This document shows positions 25,023-35,469 of a stretch of DNA of 64,000 bases, piece by piece. How positions within the stretch are numbered: position 1 is the first letter of the stretch; each line of letters begins with the position of its first letter. The stretch is from Geodermatophilus sp. YIM 151500 (lineage in GTDB: Bacteria > Actinomycetota > Actinomycetes > Mycobacteriales > Geodermatophilaceae). The DNA lies in assembly GCF_025716945.1 (NCBI RefSeq), contig NZ_JAOVZT010000011.1, forward strand, positions 1 to 64,000. Direction: 5' to 3'. The position numbers were made by a program, and so were the translations under genes. The notes beneath the pieces are model-generated. The model made no database searches. It was not told the DNA's origin and worked only from the letters and a program-made list of their open reading frames with translations.

Positions 25023-25874
25023 TCAGATGTTGGCGCCGTCCGGCGGCGGGTCCTCGGGCAGCGGCGCGGCGACGCCGCTGCCCTCCGGCTCCGGCGCCGG
25101 CAGCCCGACCGTGTACGCGGTCATCGACAGCGAGCCGTACGCGTAGCCGTCGACCAGCACGTCGACCGGCGCGCCGGTCGCCCCGGCCACGCCGGCCACG
25201 TAGAGCAGCGGCAGGAAGTGCTCGGGCGTCGGGACGGCGAGGTCGAAGTCGCGGTGCCCGTCGAGCCGGCCCACCTCGGTGGGCTCGGTGAGCATCAGCT
25301 CGCGGGCCTGCCCGTCGAAGCGCTGCGCCCAGTCGAACCCGGCGTCGGGCAACGCGCGGCTCACCCCGCCGAGGTTGTGCACGACGTTCCCGCTCCCGAT
25401 CACCAGGACGCCGTTCTCGCGCAGCGGCGCCAGCGCCGCGCCGAGCTGCAGGTGGTAGTCGAACGGCTTGAGCGCGTTGATCGACAGCTGGACGACGGGG
25501 ACGTCGGCGTCCGGGAAGGCGTGCACCAGCACCGACCAGGTGCCGTGGTCGATGCCCCAGCTGTCGACGTCGGCGCCCACCCAGGCCGGGTGCACGAGGT
25601 CGGCGATCTCCTCGTGCAGCTCGGGCAGCCCCGGAGGCGCGTAGTCGACCTCGAACAGCGCGCGCGGGAAGCCGTAGAAGTCGTGGATCGTGCGCGGCCG
25701 CGGCATCGCGGTCACCGCCGTCGCGTGCACGTACCAGTGCGCGGAGACGACGAGGACGGCCCGCGGGCGGGGCACCGAGCGGCCGAACGCCCGCCAGGCC
25801 TCGGTGTAGCGGTTGCGCTCGAGCGCGTTCATCGGGTTGCCGTGGCCGAAGAACGCGGCGGGCATGGGGGTCAT
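25023..25874 (-). CDS. ygiD: LigB-family extradiol dioxygenase (4,5-DOPA dioxygenase, YgiD-like)
   Basis: A 283-residue zinc- or iron-dependent class III ring-cleavage enzyme. Likely metal ligands are in FFGHGNPMNAL (His near residue 11), SAHWYVHATAV and PTPEHFLPLLYVAG; WGIDHGTWSVLVHAFP and VVHNLGG are the other conserved blocks. YgiD-type enzymes cleave DOPA-like catechols; bacterial substrates are usually unknown. It heads a two-gene unit with the caspase-like gene and lies downstream of soxR on the same strand. Confidence 0.92.
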   Translation of the reverse strand: MTPMPAAFFGHGNPMNALERNRYTEAWRAFGRSVPRPRAVLVVSAHWYVHATAVTAMPRPRTIHDFYGFPRALFEVDYAPPGLPELHEEIADLVHPAWVGADVDSWGIDHGTWSVLVHAFPDADVPVVQLSINALKPFDYHLQLGAALAPLRENGVLVIGSGNVVHNLGGVSRALPDAGFDWAQRFDGQARELMLTEPTEVGRLDGHRDFDLAVPTPEHFLPLLYVAGVAGATGAPVDVLVDGYAYGSLSMTAYTVGLPAPEPEGSGVAAPLPEDPPPDGANI

Positions 25875-25979
25875 GCGCTGCTCCTCCCGTCGGGCGGCAC
25901 CTCGCTCCGGACCCCTCCTTCCCCGCCGCCGCGCCTTCTCACCCGCGATCGCGTCGTCAACCGGCGTCGGCCGCGGTGG

Positions 25980-26447
25980 TCAGCTCGCGTTGCTGGTGGG
26001 CGGCACCCGGCGCAGGGCGGGCGGCAGCCAGCGCGCCCCGGGGCCCTCCCGGCCGGCCACGTCGCCGGGGTTGGAGAGCCGGCACCGGCCCAGCGAGAGG
26101 CAGCCGCAGCCGATGCACGAGGTGAGCCCGTCGCGCAGCTGCACCAGCGCGGCGATCTGCTCGTCGAGCCGGTCCCGCCAGTCGCGCGACAGGCGGGCCC
26201 AGTCGCGCGCCGTCGGCGGGCGGCCGTCGGGCAGGGTCGCCAGCGCCGCCCGGATCTCGGCCAGCGACAGCCCGACGTTCTGCGCCGCCCGGACGAACGC
26301 CAGCCGCCGCAGGACGCCGCGCGGGTAACGGCGCGCCCCGCCGGGCGTCCGCGCGGGGGCGAGCAGGCCCTGCTGCTCGTAGTAGCGCAGCGCGGACGCC
26401 GCGACGCCGGACCTGGCGGCCACCTCGCCGATGGTGAGCGTGTCCAC
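25980..26447 (-). CDS. soxR: Redox-sensing MerR-family regulator SoxR
   Basis: A 155-residue MerR protein: N-terminal winged helix TIGEVAARSGVAASALRYYE, a dimerisation helix, and the [2Fe-2S] motif CIGCGCLSLGRC (C-x2-C-x-C-x5-C) near residue 110. In actinobacteria SoxR responds to redox-active compounds and activates a few small genes. GTG 26447 is the family start. A SoxR-box-like palindrome lies 16 nt upstream, shared with a divergent SDR gene. Confidence 0.95.
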   Translation of the reverse strand: MDTLTIGEVAARSGVAASALRYYEQQGLLAPARTPGGARRYPRGVLRRLAFVRAAQNVGLSLAEIRAALATLPDGRPPTARDWARLSRDWRDRLDEQIAALVQLRDGLTSCIGCGCLSLGRCRLSNPGDVAGREGPGARWLPPALRRVPPTSNAS

Positions 26448-26462
26448 CGCGCACCCCCTTGA

Positions 26463-26480
26463 CCTGAAGTCAACTTGAGG
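26463..26480. promoter_or_regulatory. SoxR box in the soxR-SDR intergenic region
   Basis: CCTGAAGTCAACTTGAGG matches the palindromic SoxR consensus CCTCAAGTTAACTTGAGG at 16 of 18 positions (consensus from memory). It is the only AT-rich block in the 48-nt gap and a TTGACC (26459-26464) overlaps its left edge, as expected for a MerR-type activated promoter. A matching -10 could not be placed with confidence. Confidence 0.75.
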
Positions 26481-26495
26481 TTGAACGGTACCCCC

Positions 26496-27188
26496 ATGGA
26501 CATCCCCACCGCACTGGTCACCGGAGCCTCCCGCGGCCTGGGCCGCGCCCTGGCCGCCACCCTCGCCGCCCGCGGCTGGCGGCTGGTCGTCGACGGCCGG
26601 GACGCCGACCGGCTCGCCGCCGCCGTGGCCGCCCTCCCCCATCCGGAGCTCGTCACCGCGCTGCCGGGGGACGTCGCCGACCCGGCCCACCGCAGCGCGC
26701 TGGCCGCGGCCGTCGGCGCCCGGCTCGAGCTGCTGGTCAACAACGCCAGCGACCTCGGCCCCACTCCGCTGCCCGCGCTGGCCGACCTCCCGCCGGCCGC
26801 GCTGGAACGGGTGCTCGCGGTCAACACGGTGGCGCCGCTCGCCCTGACCCAGCTCGTGCTGCCGGCGCTCGAGGCGGCCGCCGGCTCGGTGGTCAACATC
26901 AGCTCGGACGCCGCCGTCGAGGCCTACGAGGGCTGGGGTGGTTACGGGGCGAGCAAGGCGGCGCTCGACCAGTTGTCCGCCGTGCTGGCGGTCGAGCACC
27001 CGCACCTGCACGTGCACGCCGTCGACCCCGGCGACATGGACACCGACATGCACCGCGCCGCCGACCCCGCGGCGACCGGGCTGCCCGCGCCGGAGTCGGT
27101 CGTGCCCGCGCTGCTGCGGCTGGTCGACGAGCGGCTGCCGAGCGCCCGCTGGCGCGCCGAGGACTTCTCGCCGGCGGCCGCGCGATGA
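26496..27188 (+). CDS. Short-chain dehydrogenase/reductase, probable SoxR target
   Basis: A 230-residue classical SDR: cofactor motif TGASRGLG (about 8-15), NNAS, catalytic Ser in NISSDAAV and Y-x3-K in YGASK. VDPGDMDTDM follows, as usual. NADP(H) is likely from the SR in the glycine motif. The ATG lies 16 nt after the SoxR box, divergent from soxR, so it is likely induced by redox stress. Its stop overlaps queA (ATGA). Confidence 0.92.
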   Translation: MDIPTALVTGASRGLGRALAATLAARGWRLVVDGRDADRLAAAVAALPHPELVTALPGDVADPAHRSALAAAVGARLELLVNNASDLGPTPLPALADLPPAALERVLAVNTVAPLALTQLVLPALEAAAGSVVNISSDAAVEAYEGWGGYGASKAALDQLSAVLAVEHPHLHVHAVDPGDMDTDMHRAADPAATGLPAPESVVPALLRLVDERLPSARWRAEDFSPAAAR

Positions 27189-28213
27189 CCGCGACGTTCA
27201 CCCTGCCGCCGGGCGCCGAGGCGCCGTCGCCGCCGGAGTGGCGGGGGCTGGCCCGCGACGAGGTGCGGCTGATGACCGTGCGGCCGGACGGCGTCACCCA
27301 CGCGCGCTTCCGCGACCTGCCCGGCCTCCTCCGGCCCGGTGACCTCGTCGTGGTCAACACCTCCGCCACGCTGCCGGCGCGGGTCGACGTCCGGCGGGCC
27401 GACGGCGTCGTCGTCCCGCTGCACGTCTCGACCCAGCTCGACGACGGCAGCTGGGTGGTCGAGCTGCGCCGTCCGGACAACCGCGGGCCCGACCTCGGCG
27501 TCGAACCGGGCACCGGGCTGGCCCTACCGGGCGGGGTCCACCTCGTGCTGCTCGACGGCCACCCCGACCCGCAGCGGCCCGGCCGGCTGTGGCGGGCCCG
27601 GCCCGATCCGGCCGTGCCGACCACCGCCTACCTGCCGGCGCACGGCCGTCCGGTCGGCTACGGCTACCTGGACGGCGACTTCCCGCTCGCCGCCCGGCAG
27701 AACGTGTACGCCGCGGAGCCGGGCAGCGCGGAGATGGCCAGCGCCGGGCGCCCGTTCAGCAAGACCGTGCTGGTGCGGCTGATCGCCCGGGGCGTCGTCG
27801 TGGCCCCGCTGGTCCTGCACACCGGCGTCTCCAGCCCCGAGCCGGCCGAGCCGCCGTACCCCGAGCGGTTCGCCGTCCCGGAGGTCACCGCCCGGCTGGT
27901 CACCGGCACCCGGGCGGCCCGGCGGCGGGTGGTCGCCGTCGGCACCACCGTCACCCGGGCGCTGGAGTCGGCCACCGGTGAGGACGGCGTCACCCGCCCG
28001 GCCACCGGCTGGACCGACCTCGTGCTCGGGCCCGACCGGCCGGCGCGCGCGGTGACCGGCCTGGTCACCGGCCTGCACGCACCCGAGGCGAGCCACCTGC
28101 AGCTGCTCGAGGCGGTGGCCGGCCCGGTGCTCGTGGCCCGCGCCTACGAGGCGGCGGTCGCCGAGCGGTACCTCTGGCACGAGTTCGGCGACTCGATGCT
28201 CTTCCTTCCCTGA
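27185..28213 (+). CDS. queA: QueA-like SAM:tRNA ribosyltransferase-isomerase
   Basis: A 342-residue protein with QueA landmarks: FRDLPGLLRPGDLVVVNTSATLPAR, RPFSKTVLVRLIARG, HTGVSSPE and the C-terminal YLWHEFGDSMLFLP. It is of the divergent actinobacterial type. QueA transfers the ribosyl part of SAM to preQ1 in tRNA, but no other queuosine genes are visible and its coupling to an SDR under a SoxR box is unusual, so the actual substrate is open. A strong hairpin follows the stop. Confidence 0.85.
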   Translation: MTATFTLPPGAEAPSPPEWRGLARDEVRLMTVRPDGVTHARFRDLPGLLRPGDLVVVNTSATLPARVDVRRADGVVVPLHVSTQLDDGSWVVELRRPDNRGPDLGVEPGTGLALPGGVHLVLLDGHPDPQRPGRLWRARPDPAVPTTAYLPAHGRPVGYGYLDGDFPLAARQNVYAAEPGSAEMASAGRPFSKTVLVRLIARGVVVAPLVLHTGVSSPEPAEPPYPERFAVPEVTARLVTGTRAARRRVVAVGTTVTRALESATGEDGVTRPATGWTDLVLGPDRPARAVTGLVTGLHAPEASHLQLLEAVAGPVLVARAYEAAVAERYLWHEFGDSMLFLP

Positions 28214-28215
28214 CC

Positions 28216-28254
28216 GGAGGAGATCCGTGCGCGTGACCCGCACGGATCTCCTCC
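28216..28254. terminator. Hairpin terminator after queA
   Basis: GGAGGAGATCCGTGCG (28216-28231) pairs perfectly with CGCACGGATCTCCTCC (28239-28254) across a 7-nt loop, starting 3 nt after the queA stop. There is no U-tract. The ATCCGTG/CACGGAT core recurs in hairpins at 29745 and 45767. Confidence 0.8.
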
Positions 28255-28333
28255 ACGTGAGGCGGCGCGGCCGCGCGCACGTCGGGCTAGGGTGCGCGTC
28301 ACCCGCACGCCTCACCCCCGGAGGTCCTCGCGC

Positions 28334-29734
28334 ATGGGGCGAGCCCCGACCCGGTCGTTCCTCATCGCCCTCGTGACCGGGCTCGTCGCGGCCTGCTCCC
28401 CCTCCGCCGCGACCACCGAGCCCACCGCGACCCCCGAGCCCACCGCGACCGCCGCGGCCACCGAGTTCACCGAGCCCACCGACCCGACCGCGGCGCAGGA
28501 CCGGTCACCGCCGCCGGCGACCGAGTACTTCGTCGACGAGGCGAAGCTGCCGTTCGGCCCGCCGGCCAACGGCGTCGAGACCACCCGCCGGTGGGGTGTG
28601 CTGGGCGGCGCCGGCTTCCGCATCGAGGTGCCCGAGTCGTGGAACGGCGACCTGGTCGTCCACGCGCACGGCTACCGCGGTACCGGTCCGGAGCTGACCG
28701 TCGACGACCCCCCGCTGCGGGAGCACCTCGTCGCCCGTGGCTACGCCTGGGCCGCGTCCAGCTACGACGAGAACGGCTACGACGTCGGCTCCGGCGTCCG
28801 GAGCACCCACCGGCTCGTCGAGCACTTCGACGCGACCGTCCGCGAGCCCCGGCGGCGGTACCTGAGCGGCGTCTCGATGGGCGGGCACGTCACCGGTGTC
28901 ACCCTCGAAACCTTCCCCGACGAGTACGACGGAGCCCTGCCGGTGTGCGGCGTGATGGGCGACCGGCGGCTGTTCGACACCTTCCTCGACTACAACGCGG
29001 CCGCCCAGGCGCTCGTCCCCGACACCGCGACGCTGCCCGTCTACCCGGCGCCGGGCGACTACGTCACGACGGTCGTGCCGCAGCAGATCGCCCCGGCGCT
29101 CGGCACGCCGTACCCGCTCGTGCCCACCGAGGCGGGCGAGGACCTGCGCGCGCTGACCGTGCAGCGCACCGGCGGCGACCGGCCGCTCACCGACCGCGGC
29201 TTCGCCGAGTGGGCGCAGTTCCTGTTCACCCTCTACCCGACCGATCCCGGACTCGGGGAGGAGCCCGGACCGGTCGGCGGCAACGCCGGCACGGTCTACC
29301 AGCTCGACGCCGACCCGGCGCTGACCACCGAGGAACGGGCGCTCAACGAGGAGATCCTGCGCGTGGAGGCCGCGCCGGGCGGCGGCGGGCTCACCGGCGT
29401 GCCCACCATCGACGGCCGGCCCTCCGTGCCGGTGCTGACCCTCCACGGCCTGGGCGACCTGTTCGTGCCGTTCAGCATGGAGCAGGAGTACGCCCGCGAC
29501 GTCGCCGCCCGCGGGGACCCCGACCTGCTGGTGCAGCGGGCCGTCCGCACCGTCGCGCACTGCGACTTCTCGCCGCAGGAGTGGACGACGGCGTTCGACG
29601 ACCTGGTGCGCTGGGTCGAGGACGGCGTCCGACCCGCGGGCGACGACGTGCTCGACCCGGTCGTGGTCGCCGATCCCGGCTACGGCTGTCGGTCCACCGT
29701 GCCGCTGCGCCCCTACGACCCCGGCTGCGGCTGA
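28334..29734 (+). CDS. Secreted lipoprotein, alpha/beta-hydrolase type
   Basis: A 466-residue exported protein. The signal peptide ends in the lipobox LVAAC (Cys near residue 21), followed by a Pro/Thr/Glu-rich linker to about residue 65. The hydrolase part has VVHAHGYRG as oxyanion loop, the nucleophile elbow SGVSMGG, an acidic residue near HGLGDLFVP and the late histidine in VAHCDFSP. An esterase or peptidase at the outer face of the membrane is likely; the substrate is unknown. ATG 28334 has GGAGG 9 nt upstream. TAGGGT (28288-28293) is a possible -10. Confidence 0.88.
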   Translation: MGRAPTRSFLIALVTGLVAACSPSAATTEPTATPEPTATAAATEFTEPTDPTAAQDRSPPPATEYFVDEAKLPFGPPANGVETTRRWGVLGGAGFRIEVPESWNGDLVVHAHGYRGTGPELTVDDPPLREHLVARGYAWAASSYDENGYDVGSGVRSTHRLVEHFDATVREPRRRYLSGVSMGGHVTGVTLETFPDEYDGALPVCGVMGDRRLFDTFLDYNAAAQALVPDTATLPVYPAPGDYVTTVVPQQIAPALGTPYPLVPTEAGEDLRALTVQRTGGDRPLTDRGFAEWAQFLFTLYPTDPGLGEEPGPVGGNAGTVYQLDADPALTTEERALNEEILRVEAAPGGGGLTGVPTIDGRPSVPVLTLHGLGDLFVPFSMEQEYARDVAARGDPDLLVQRAVRTVAHCDFSPQEWTTAFDDLVRWVEDGVRPAGDDVLDPVVVADPGYGCRSTVPLRPYDPGCG

Positions 29735-29744
29735 CGCGACCGGC

Positions 29745-29792
29745 GTGGATCCGTGCGCGTCACGCCCGTGCGCGTCACGCCCACGGATCCAC
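29745..29792. terminator. Hairpin with direct-repeat loop after the lipoprotein gene
   Basis: GTGGATCCGTG (29745-29755) and CACGGATCCAC (29782-29792) are perfect inverted arms. The loop is made of the 15-nt unit GTGCGCGTCACGCCC repeated twice (29753-29767, 29768-29782). It begins 11 nt after the stop and resembles the element at 45766. Likely a terminator or a small dispersed repeat. Confidence 0.7.
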
Positions 29793-29918
29793 TCCGCACC
29801 GGGCGGCTGCGCTCCGGGCATACGCCGGACGGCGGTCGGCAATACGGTGTGGTGGAGGACACACGACGGCCCCACCCGCGTCGCAGTGACGCGACGCCCG
29901 ACCCTCGGAGGTAGCGGC

Positions 29919-31886
<1,968 letters not shown>

Positions 31887-31888
31887 CC

Positions 31889-31927
31889 GGAGTGCGGGAG
31901 CGCAGGTTTCCTGCGCTCCCGCACTCC
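31889..31927. terminator. Strong hairpin terminator after acs
   Basis: GGAGTGCGGGAGCGCAGG (31889-31906) pairs perfectly over 18 bp with CCTGCGCTCCCGCACTCC (31910-31927), with a TTT loop, 2 nt after the acs TGA. No U-tract follows. Confidence 0.85.
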
Positions 31928-32014
31928 ACCGGCCGGGGGACCCGGGGGGCGCGGTCGGCGCCGGTGCGGCACGATCTCTGCTGACCTGCACCCGAACCGA
32001 CCGAGGGAGAGCCC

Positions 32015-32506
32015 GTGGCCCAGACCGTGCCGGCGCACCGGACCGCACGCACCGACGACTCCTCGATCGGCACGCTCGTCCAGAGCGCGATGGCCGACGT
32101 GTCGGTGCTCGTGCGAGGCGAGATCGAGCTGGCCAAGACCGAGCTGACCCGCTCGGTGAAGCGCGCCGGCGTCGGCATCGCGGCCTTCGTCGTGGCCGGT
32201 GTCGTGCTGCTGTTCAGCCTGATCTTCCTGCTGGTGGCCCTGGCCGAGGGGCTGACCGCCCTGGGGCTGTACCGCTGGCTGTCCTACCTGCTGGTGTGGC
32301 TGCTGCTCGCGCTGGTCGCCGCGGTGGCCGGGCTGGTCGGGCTGCGGGCGCTCAAGAAGATCGAGAAGCCCGAGCGCACGCTCGAGAGCTTGCGCGACCT
32401 GCCCGAGGTGCTGCACCGCGAGGCGCCCGGCCAGCGGCGCCGTGATCTGCCCACCGTCGAGCAGGGCCGGGTCGAGCGGCGCTCCCCCGACTCCTACCTG
32501 GTCTGA
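32015..32506 (+). CDS. Actinobacterial holin-X-like membrane protein
   Basis: A 163-residue protein: amphipathic lead-in LVQSAMADVSVLVRGEIELAKTEL, two transmembrane segments (about 54-80 and 88-112) and a charged C-terminus. This is the phage_holin_3_6 (holin-X) family, which is chromosomal and widespread in actinobacteria; a lytic role is not implied and there are no phage genes here. By position between acs and the epoxide-hydrolase-like gene it corresponds to M. tuberculosis Rv3669. GTG 32015 has GAGGGAGAG upstream. Confidence 0.88.
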   Translation: MAQTVPAHRTARTDDSSIGTLVQSAMADVSVLVRGEIELAKTELTRSVKRAGVGIAAFVVAGVVLLFSLIFLLVALAEGLTALGLYRWLSYLLVWLLLALVAAVAGLVGLRALKKIEKPERTLESLRDLPEVLHREAPGQRRRDLPTVEQGRVERRSPDSYLV

Positions 32507-32552
32507 CCCGGGGCGCCCGCCGCATGGCAGCCGGCCGCCTCGCGGGGTCGCG

Positions 32553-33500
32553 CTGAGCGGCGGCACGGGCGGTCCGGGCAGCGGTCGTCCCGATGCGACC
32601 AGCGTCCTGCTGCCCGGGCCGTGGCAGCACCGCGACATCTCCGCCAACGGCATCCGGCTGCACGCCGCGGAGGCCGGTGAGGGTCCTCTCGTGCTGCTGT
32701 TGCACGGCTTCCCCCAGTTCTGGTGGACCTGGCGTGCCCAGCTACCGGCCCTGGCCGACGCCGGATTCCACGCCGTCGCGCCGGACCTGCGCGGCTACGG
32801 CGCGAGCGACAAACCCCCGCGCGGCTACGACCTGCCCAGCCTCGCCGCCGACGTGGCAGCACTGGTCCGCGCGCTCGGCGAGCGCGACGCCGTCGTCGTC
32901 GGGCACGACTGGGGGGGCCTGCTGGCCTGGACGACGGCCGCGCTGCACCCGCGCACCGTGCGTCGGCTGGTCGTCCTGTCGATGGCCCATCCCCGCCGGC
33001 TGCGGGCCGCGATGGCCGACCCGCGGCAGCGGCGGGCCTCCCGGTACGCGCTGCGTTTCCAGCTCCCCCGGCTGCCCGAGCGGCGGCTGACCCGCACCGA
33101 CGACGACCCGGTCGCCGACCTGCTGCAACGGTGGGCGGGACCGGCGTGGGTGCACACGCCCGCCTTCGCGGAGGCGGTCGAGCGCTACCGCTCCGCCGCA
33201 CGCATTCCGCAGGCGGCGTACGGCGCCATGGAGTACCACCGCTGGGCCGGCCGCTCGCAGCTGCGCCCCGATGGGCTGCGCTACGCGCGCCGGATGGCCG
33301 CCCCGGTGACCGCACCGACCCTCCAGCTGCACGGCGAGCTCGACCCGTGCGTGCTGGTGGAGAGCGCGCGGGGGTCGGGCCGCTACGTCGCCGGCGCCTA
33401 CGACTGGCGCGAGCTGCCCGGCGTCGGCCACTTCCCGCAGGAGGAGGCGCCCGACGAGGTCAGCCGGGCGCTGGTCGCCTGGGCCACCCAGCTCCGCTGA
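32553..33500 (+). CDS. Alpha/beta hydrolase, epoxide-hydrolase-like (EphE type)
   Basis: About 315 residues. The oxyanion motif is HGFPQFWWTW, the nucleophile Asp is in VVGHDWGGLLAW, the acid is in GELDPCV and the catalytic His in GVGHFPQEE, the full epoxide-hydrolase set. Position next to marP matches M. tuberculosis ephE. The start is unclear: in frame there is only ATG 32442, which would overlap the previous gene by 65 nt, or CTG 32553, whose CTGA overlaps the stop of a 10-codon ATG frame (32524-32556). I give the CTG as more consistent with the family N-terminus. Confidence 0.85.
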   Translation: MSGGTGGPGSGRPDATSVLLPGPWQHRDISANGIRLHAAEAGEGPLVLLLHGFPQFWWTWRAQLPALADAGFHAVAPDLRGYGASDKPPRGYDLPSLAADVAALVRALGERDAVVVGHDWGGLLAWTTAALHPRTVRRLVVLSMAHPRRLRAAMADPRQRRASRYALRFQLPRLPERRLTRTDDDPVADLLQRWAGPAWVHTPAFAEAVERYRSAARIPQAAYGAMEYHRWAGRSQLRPDGLRYARRMAAPVTAPTLQLHGELDPCVLVESARGSGRYVAGAYDWRELPGVGHFPQEEAPDEVSRALVAWATQLR

Positions 33501-33530
33501 GGGGGGTGGGGAGGACGCGGCTCCCCAGCA

Positions 33531-33776
33531 GGGTCCCGCCGCGAGCCTGCGAGTGGTGGGGGGCGGGGTGGCCCCGTCCCGGGTCCCGCCCCGAGCCTGC
33601 GAGTGGTAGGGGGCAGGGCGGCCCCGTCCCGGGTCCCGCCCCGAGCCTGCGAGTGGTAGGGGGCAGGGCGGCCCCGTCCCGGGTCCCGCCCCGAGCCTGC
33701 GAGGGGTGGGGAGGACGCGGCCCCCCTGCAGGGTCCCGCCGCGAGCCTGCGAGTGGTGGGGGGTAGGGGGGTCCTC
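33531..33776. repeat. 50-bp tandem repeat array between convergent genes
   Basis: Units begin exactly every 50 bp at 33531, 33581, 33631, 33681 and 33731, each starting GGGTCCCGCC and containing CGAGCCTGCGAG. Units 2 and 3 are identical; a degenerate half unit precedes the array (33504-33530). The last unit runs into the marP stop codon. Each unit contains the core of the hairpin element also found at 38218, 41014 and 56440. There are no unique spacers, so it is not a CRISPR. Confidence 0.95.
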
Positions 33777-34958
33777 TTACTCGCAGGGGCCGGTGGCCGC
33801 GGGTGCGGTGGCGGCGAGCCCGGTGGAGGCGGCCTCGGCGACCTGCGCGGCGGTGAGGGCGTAGCCGGTGTCGGGATCGTCGACCGCCGAGGCGAACACC
33901 ACGCCGAGCACGCTGCCGTCGGGTGCGAACAGCGGCCCACCGGAGTTGCCCGAGCGCACCGTGCCGAAGAGCGCGTACACGTCGCGGACGACGGTGCCGC
34001 TGTTGCGGAAGTCCGGCCCGCTGATCTCGCCGCGCTGGCGCACGCGCGCCGGGCCGACGTAGAGGTCACCGCCACCCGGGTAACCCATGATGATCGCGTC
34101 GTCACCGCTGTCGGCCGGCTCGGGGGTGAACCGCAGCGGCACCGTCGGCAGGCCCGGGACGGCGAGCACCGCGACGTCGGTGGCCTCGTCGACGTACACC
34201 GGCGTCGCCGGGTACTCCTCGCCCTCGGCCAGCACGACCGGTTCGGTCACACCGGCGAGCACGTGCGCGTTGGTCATCACCCGGTCGACGGCGTAGACGA
34301 ATCCGGAGCCGTCGATCTGCCGCGAGCAGCTCGGCGCGATGCCGCTGATCTTGACCACCGACCCGCGCACCGAGCCCACGACCGGGCTGGCGGCGAGCGC
34401 CTCGTCGGGCACCGGGACGTCCGGCACCCGCGTGGGGGTCAGCGGGTCGAGCACGTCGGGCAGCCCGTTGCGGTCGATGGCCTCGCGCAGCGAGTCGTAG
34501 ACCGTCCGCACCTGGTCGGGCACGGCCTGCTCGACCGCCTGGACCAGCGCGGACTGCCGCACCTGGCTGGCCACCGTCGGGAAGGGGGAGCTGGCCAGCG
34601 GGGAGGCCACCATCCAGGCCACCAGCAGGACCGCGATCGCGGACACCACCGCGCCGGCGACGGAGTCGACCACCTTGGCCGGCTCCCAGGTCACCCGTTG
34701 GCGCAGCGCGCGTCCGACAGCCCCGGCCACCACCTGGCCGAGCAGCGCGCCGGCGAGGACGACGACGAGCGCGGCGAACACCCGGGTGACGCTCGAACCG
34801 TCGACCCGCTCGGCGACCGGCTGGGAGAACTGCGCGCCCACGACGGCGCCACCCAGGAAGCCGAAGAACGAGGTGGCCGACACCAGGAGCCCCTGCCGGA
34901 AGCCGGACAGCGCGAAGAGCAGCGCCACGCCGATGAGGATCAGGTCGACCACGGACAT
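33777..34958 (-). CDS. marP: MarP-type periplasmic serine protease with CvpA-like membrane domain
   Basis: A 393-residue protein. The first ~120 residues form four transmembrane helices of the CvpA/colicin V family; the rest is a trypsin-like protease with H232 in TNAHVLAG, D261 in TDVAVLAV and S339 in RSGNSGGPLF. C211 and C392 match the disulfide reported for M. tuberculosis MarP, which protects the cell from acid and oxidative stress. It lies downstream of a cupredoxin, a CoA-NUDIX, a TlpA and nth as in mycobacteria. A bridging micro-ORF ends on its ATG. Confidence 0.95.
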   Translation of the reverse strand: MSVVDLILIGVALLFALSGFRQGLLVSATSFFGFLGGAVVGAQFSQPVAERVDGSSVTRVFAALVVVLAGALLGQVVAGAVGRALRQRVTWEPAKVVDSVAGAVVSAIAVLLVAWMVASPLASSPFPTVASQVRQSALVQAVEQAVPDQVRTVYDSLREAIDRNGLPDVLDPLTPTRVPDVPVPDEALAASPVVGSVRGSVVKISGIAPSCSRQIDGSGFVYAVDRVMTNAHVLAGVTEPVVLAEGEEYPATPVYVDEATDVAVLAVPGLPTVPLRFTPEPADSGDDAIIMGYPGGGDLYVGPARVRQRGEISGPDFRNSGTVVRDVYALFGTVRSGNSGGPLFAPDGSVLGVVFASAVDDPDTGYALTAAQVAEAASTGLAATAPAATGPCE

Positions 34959-35023
34959 CAGGGCACGCGCACCCGTCCGGACCGCCGTCCCGTCGCCGCC
35001 GGGGCGCCCGCGCGCGCCGTCAT
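34958..35023 (-). other. Bridging micro-ORF between cupredoxin and marP genes
   Basis: A 22-codon frame (starts MTARAGAPAA). Its ATG overlaps the cupredoxin TGA as ATGA, and its TGA overlaps the marP ATG as TGATG. It fills the whole 61-nt gap. Confidence 0.4.
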
Positions 35024-35469
35024 CCGCCGGTCACCGTCATCGTGCCGACCTGACCCAGGCGGATGTGGAAGCTGCACTCGAACGGGTAGTCGCCCGTCGC
35101 CGTCACGTCGAACTCGATCGTCTCCCGCTGCCCGGGGGCGAGCAGGTCGATCTCCTCGGCGATCGACGCCGGGCCGGTATCCGGTGTGAACCGGAAGTTG
35201 TGGGTCAGCTCCTCGGCGACGTTGTCCACGGTCAGCCGCACCCGCCCCGGCTCCACGGTGAATTCGGCGGGCGTGAAGACGTAGTCGTCCTGGGTCTGCA
35301 GCGTGACCTCCTGGACGCCGTCCGAGGCGGTGGTCACCGTGCCCACCCCGGCCGGGGCGGACGGGGCGGTCTCCGGAGCCGCCTCGCCCCCGCCGCACGC
35401 GGTGAGGAGGGCGCACGCCAGCGCCGCCGCGGGAACCCCGCGCCGGACCGCCAGCCGCCCTGCCGTCAT
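35020..35469 (-). CDS. Cupredoxin-domain lipoprotein
   Basis: A 149-residue exported protein with lipobox LLTAC (Cys near 25). The mature part is a cupredoxin-like beta sandwich: YVFTPAEFTVEPGRVRLTVDN, then ligand candidates His in ELTHNFRF and Cys/His in FECSFHIRLGQVGTM. It could bind type 1 copper, or be a copper-carrier relative; the axial ligand is uncertain. It overlaps the upstream NUDIX gene by 4 nt and is bridged to marP. Confidence 0.85.
   Translation of the reverse strand: MTAGRLAVRRGVPAAALACALLTACGGGEAAPETAPSAPAGVGTVTTASDGVQEVTLQTQDDYVFTPAEFTVEPGRVRLTVDNVAEELTHNFRFTPDTGPASIAEEIDLLAPGQRETIEFDVTATGDYPFECSFHIRLGQVGTMTVTGG

Noticed and set aside
32015-32506. Phage holin indicating a prophage
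   Set aside because: The holin-X family is chromosomal in actinobacteria, the gene sits in a conserved acs-ephE-marP neighbourhood and no other phage genes occur.
33531-33776. CRISPR array
   Set aside because: The 50-bp period is continuous repeat without unique spacers, and no cas genes are near.
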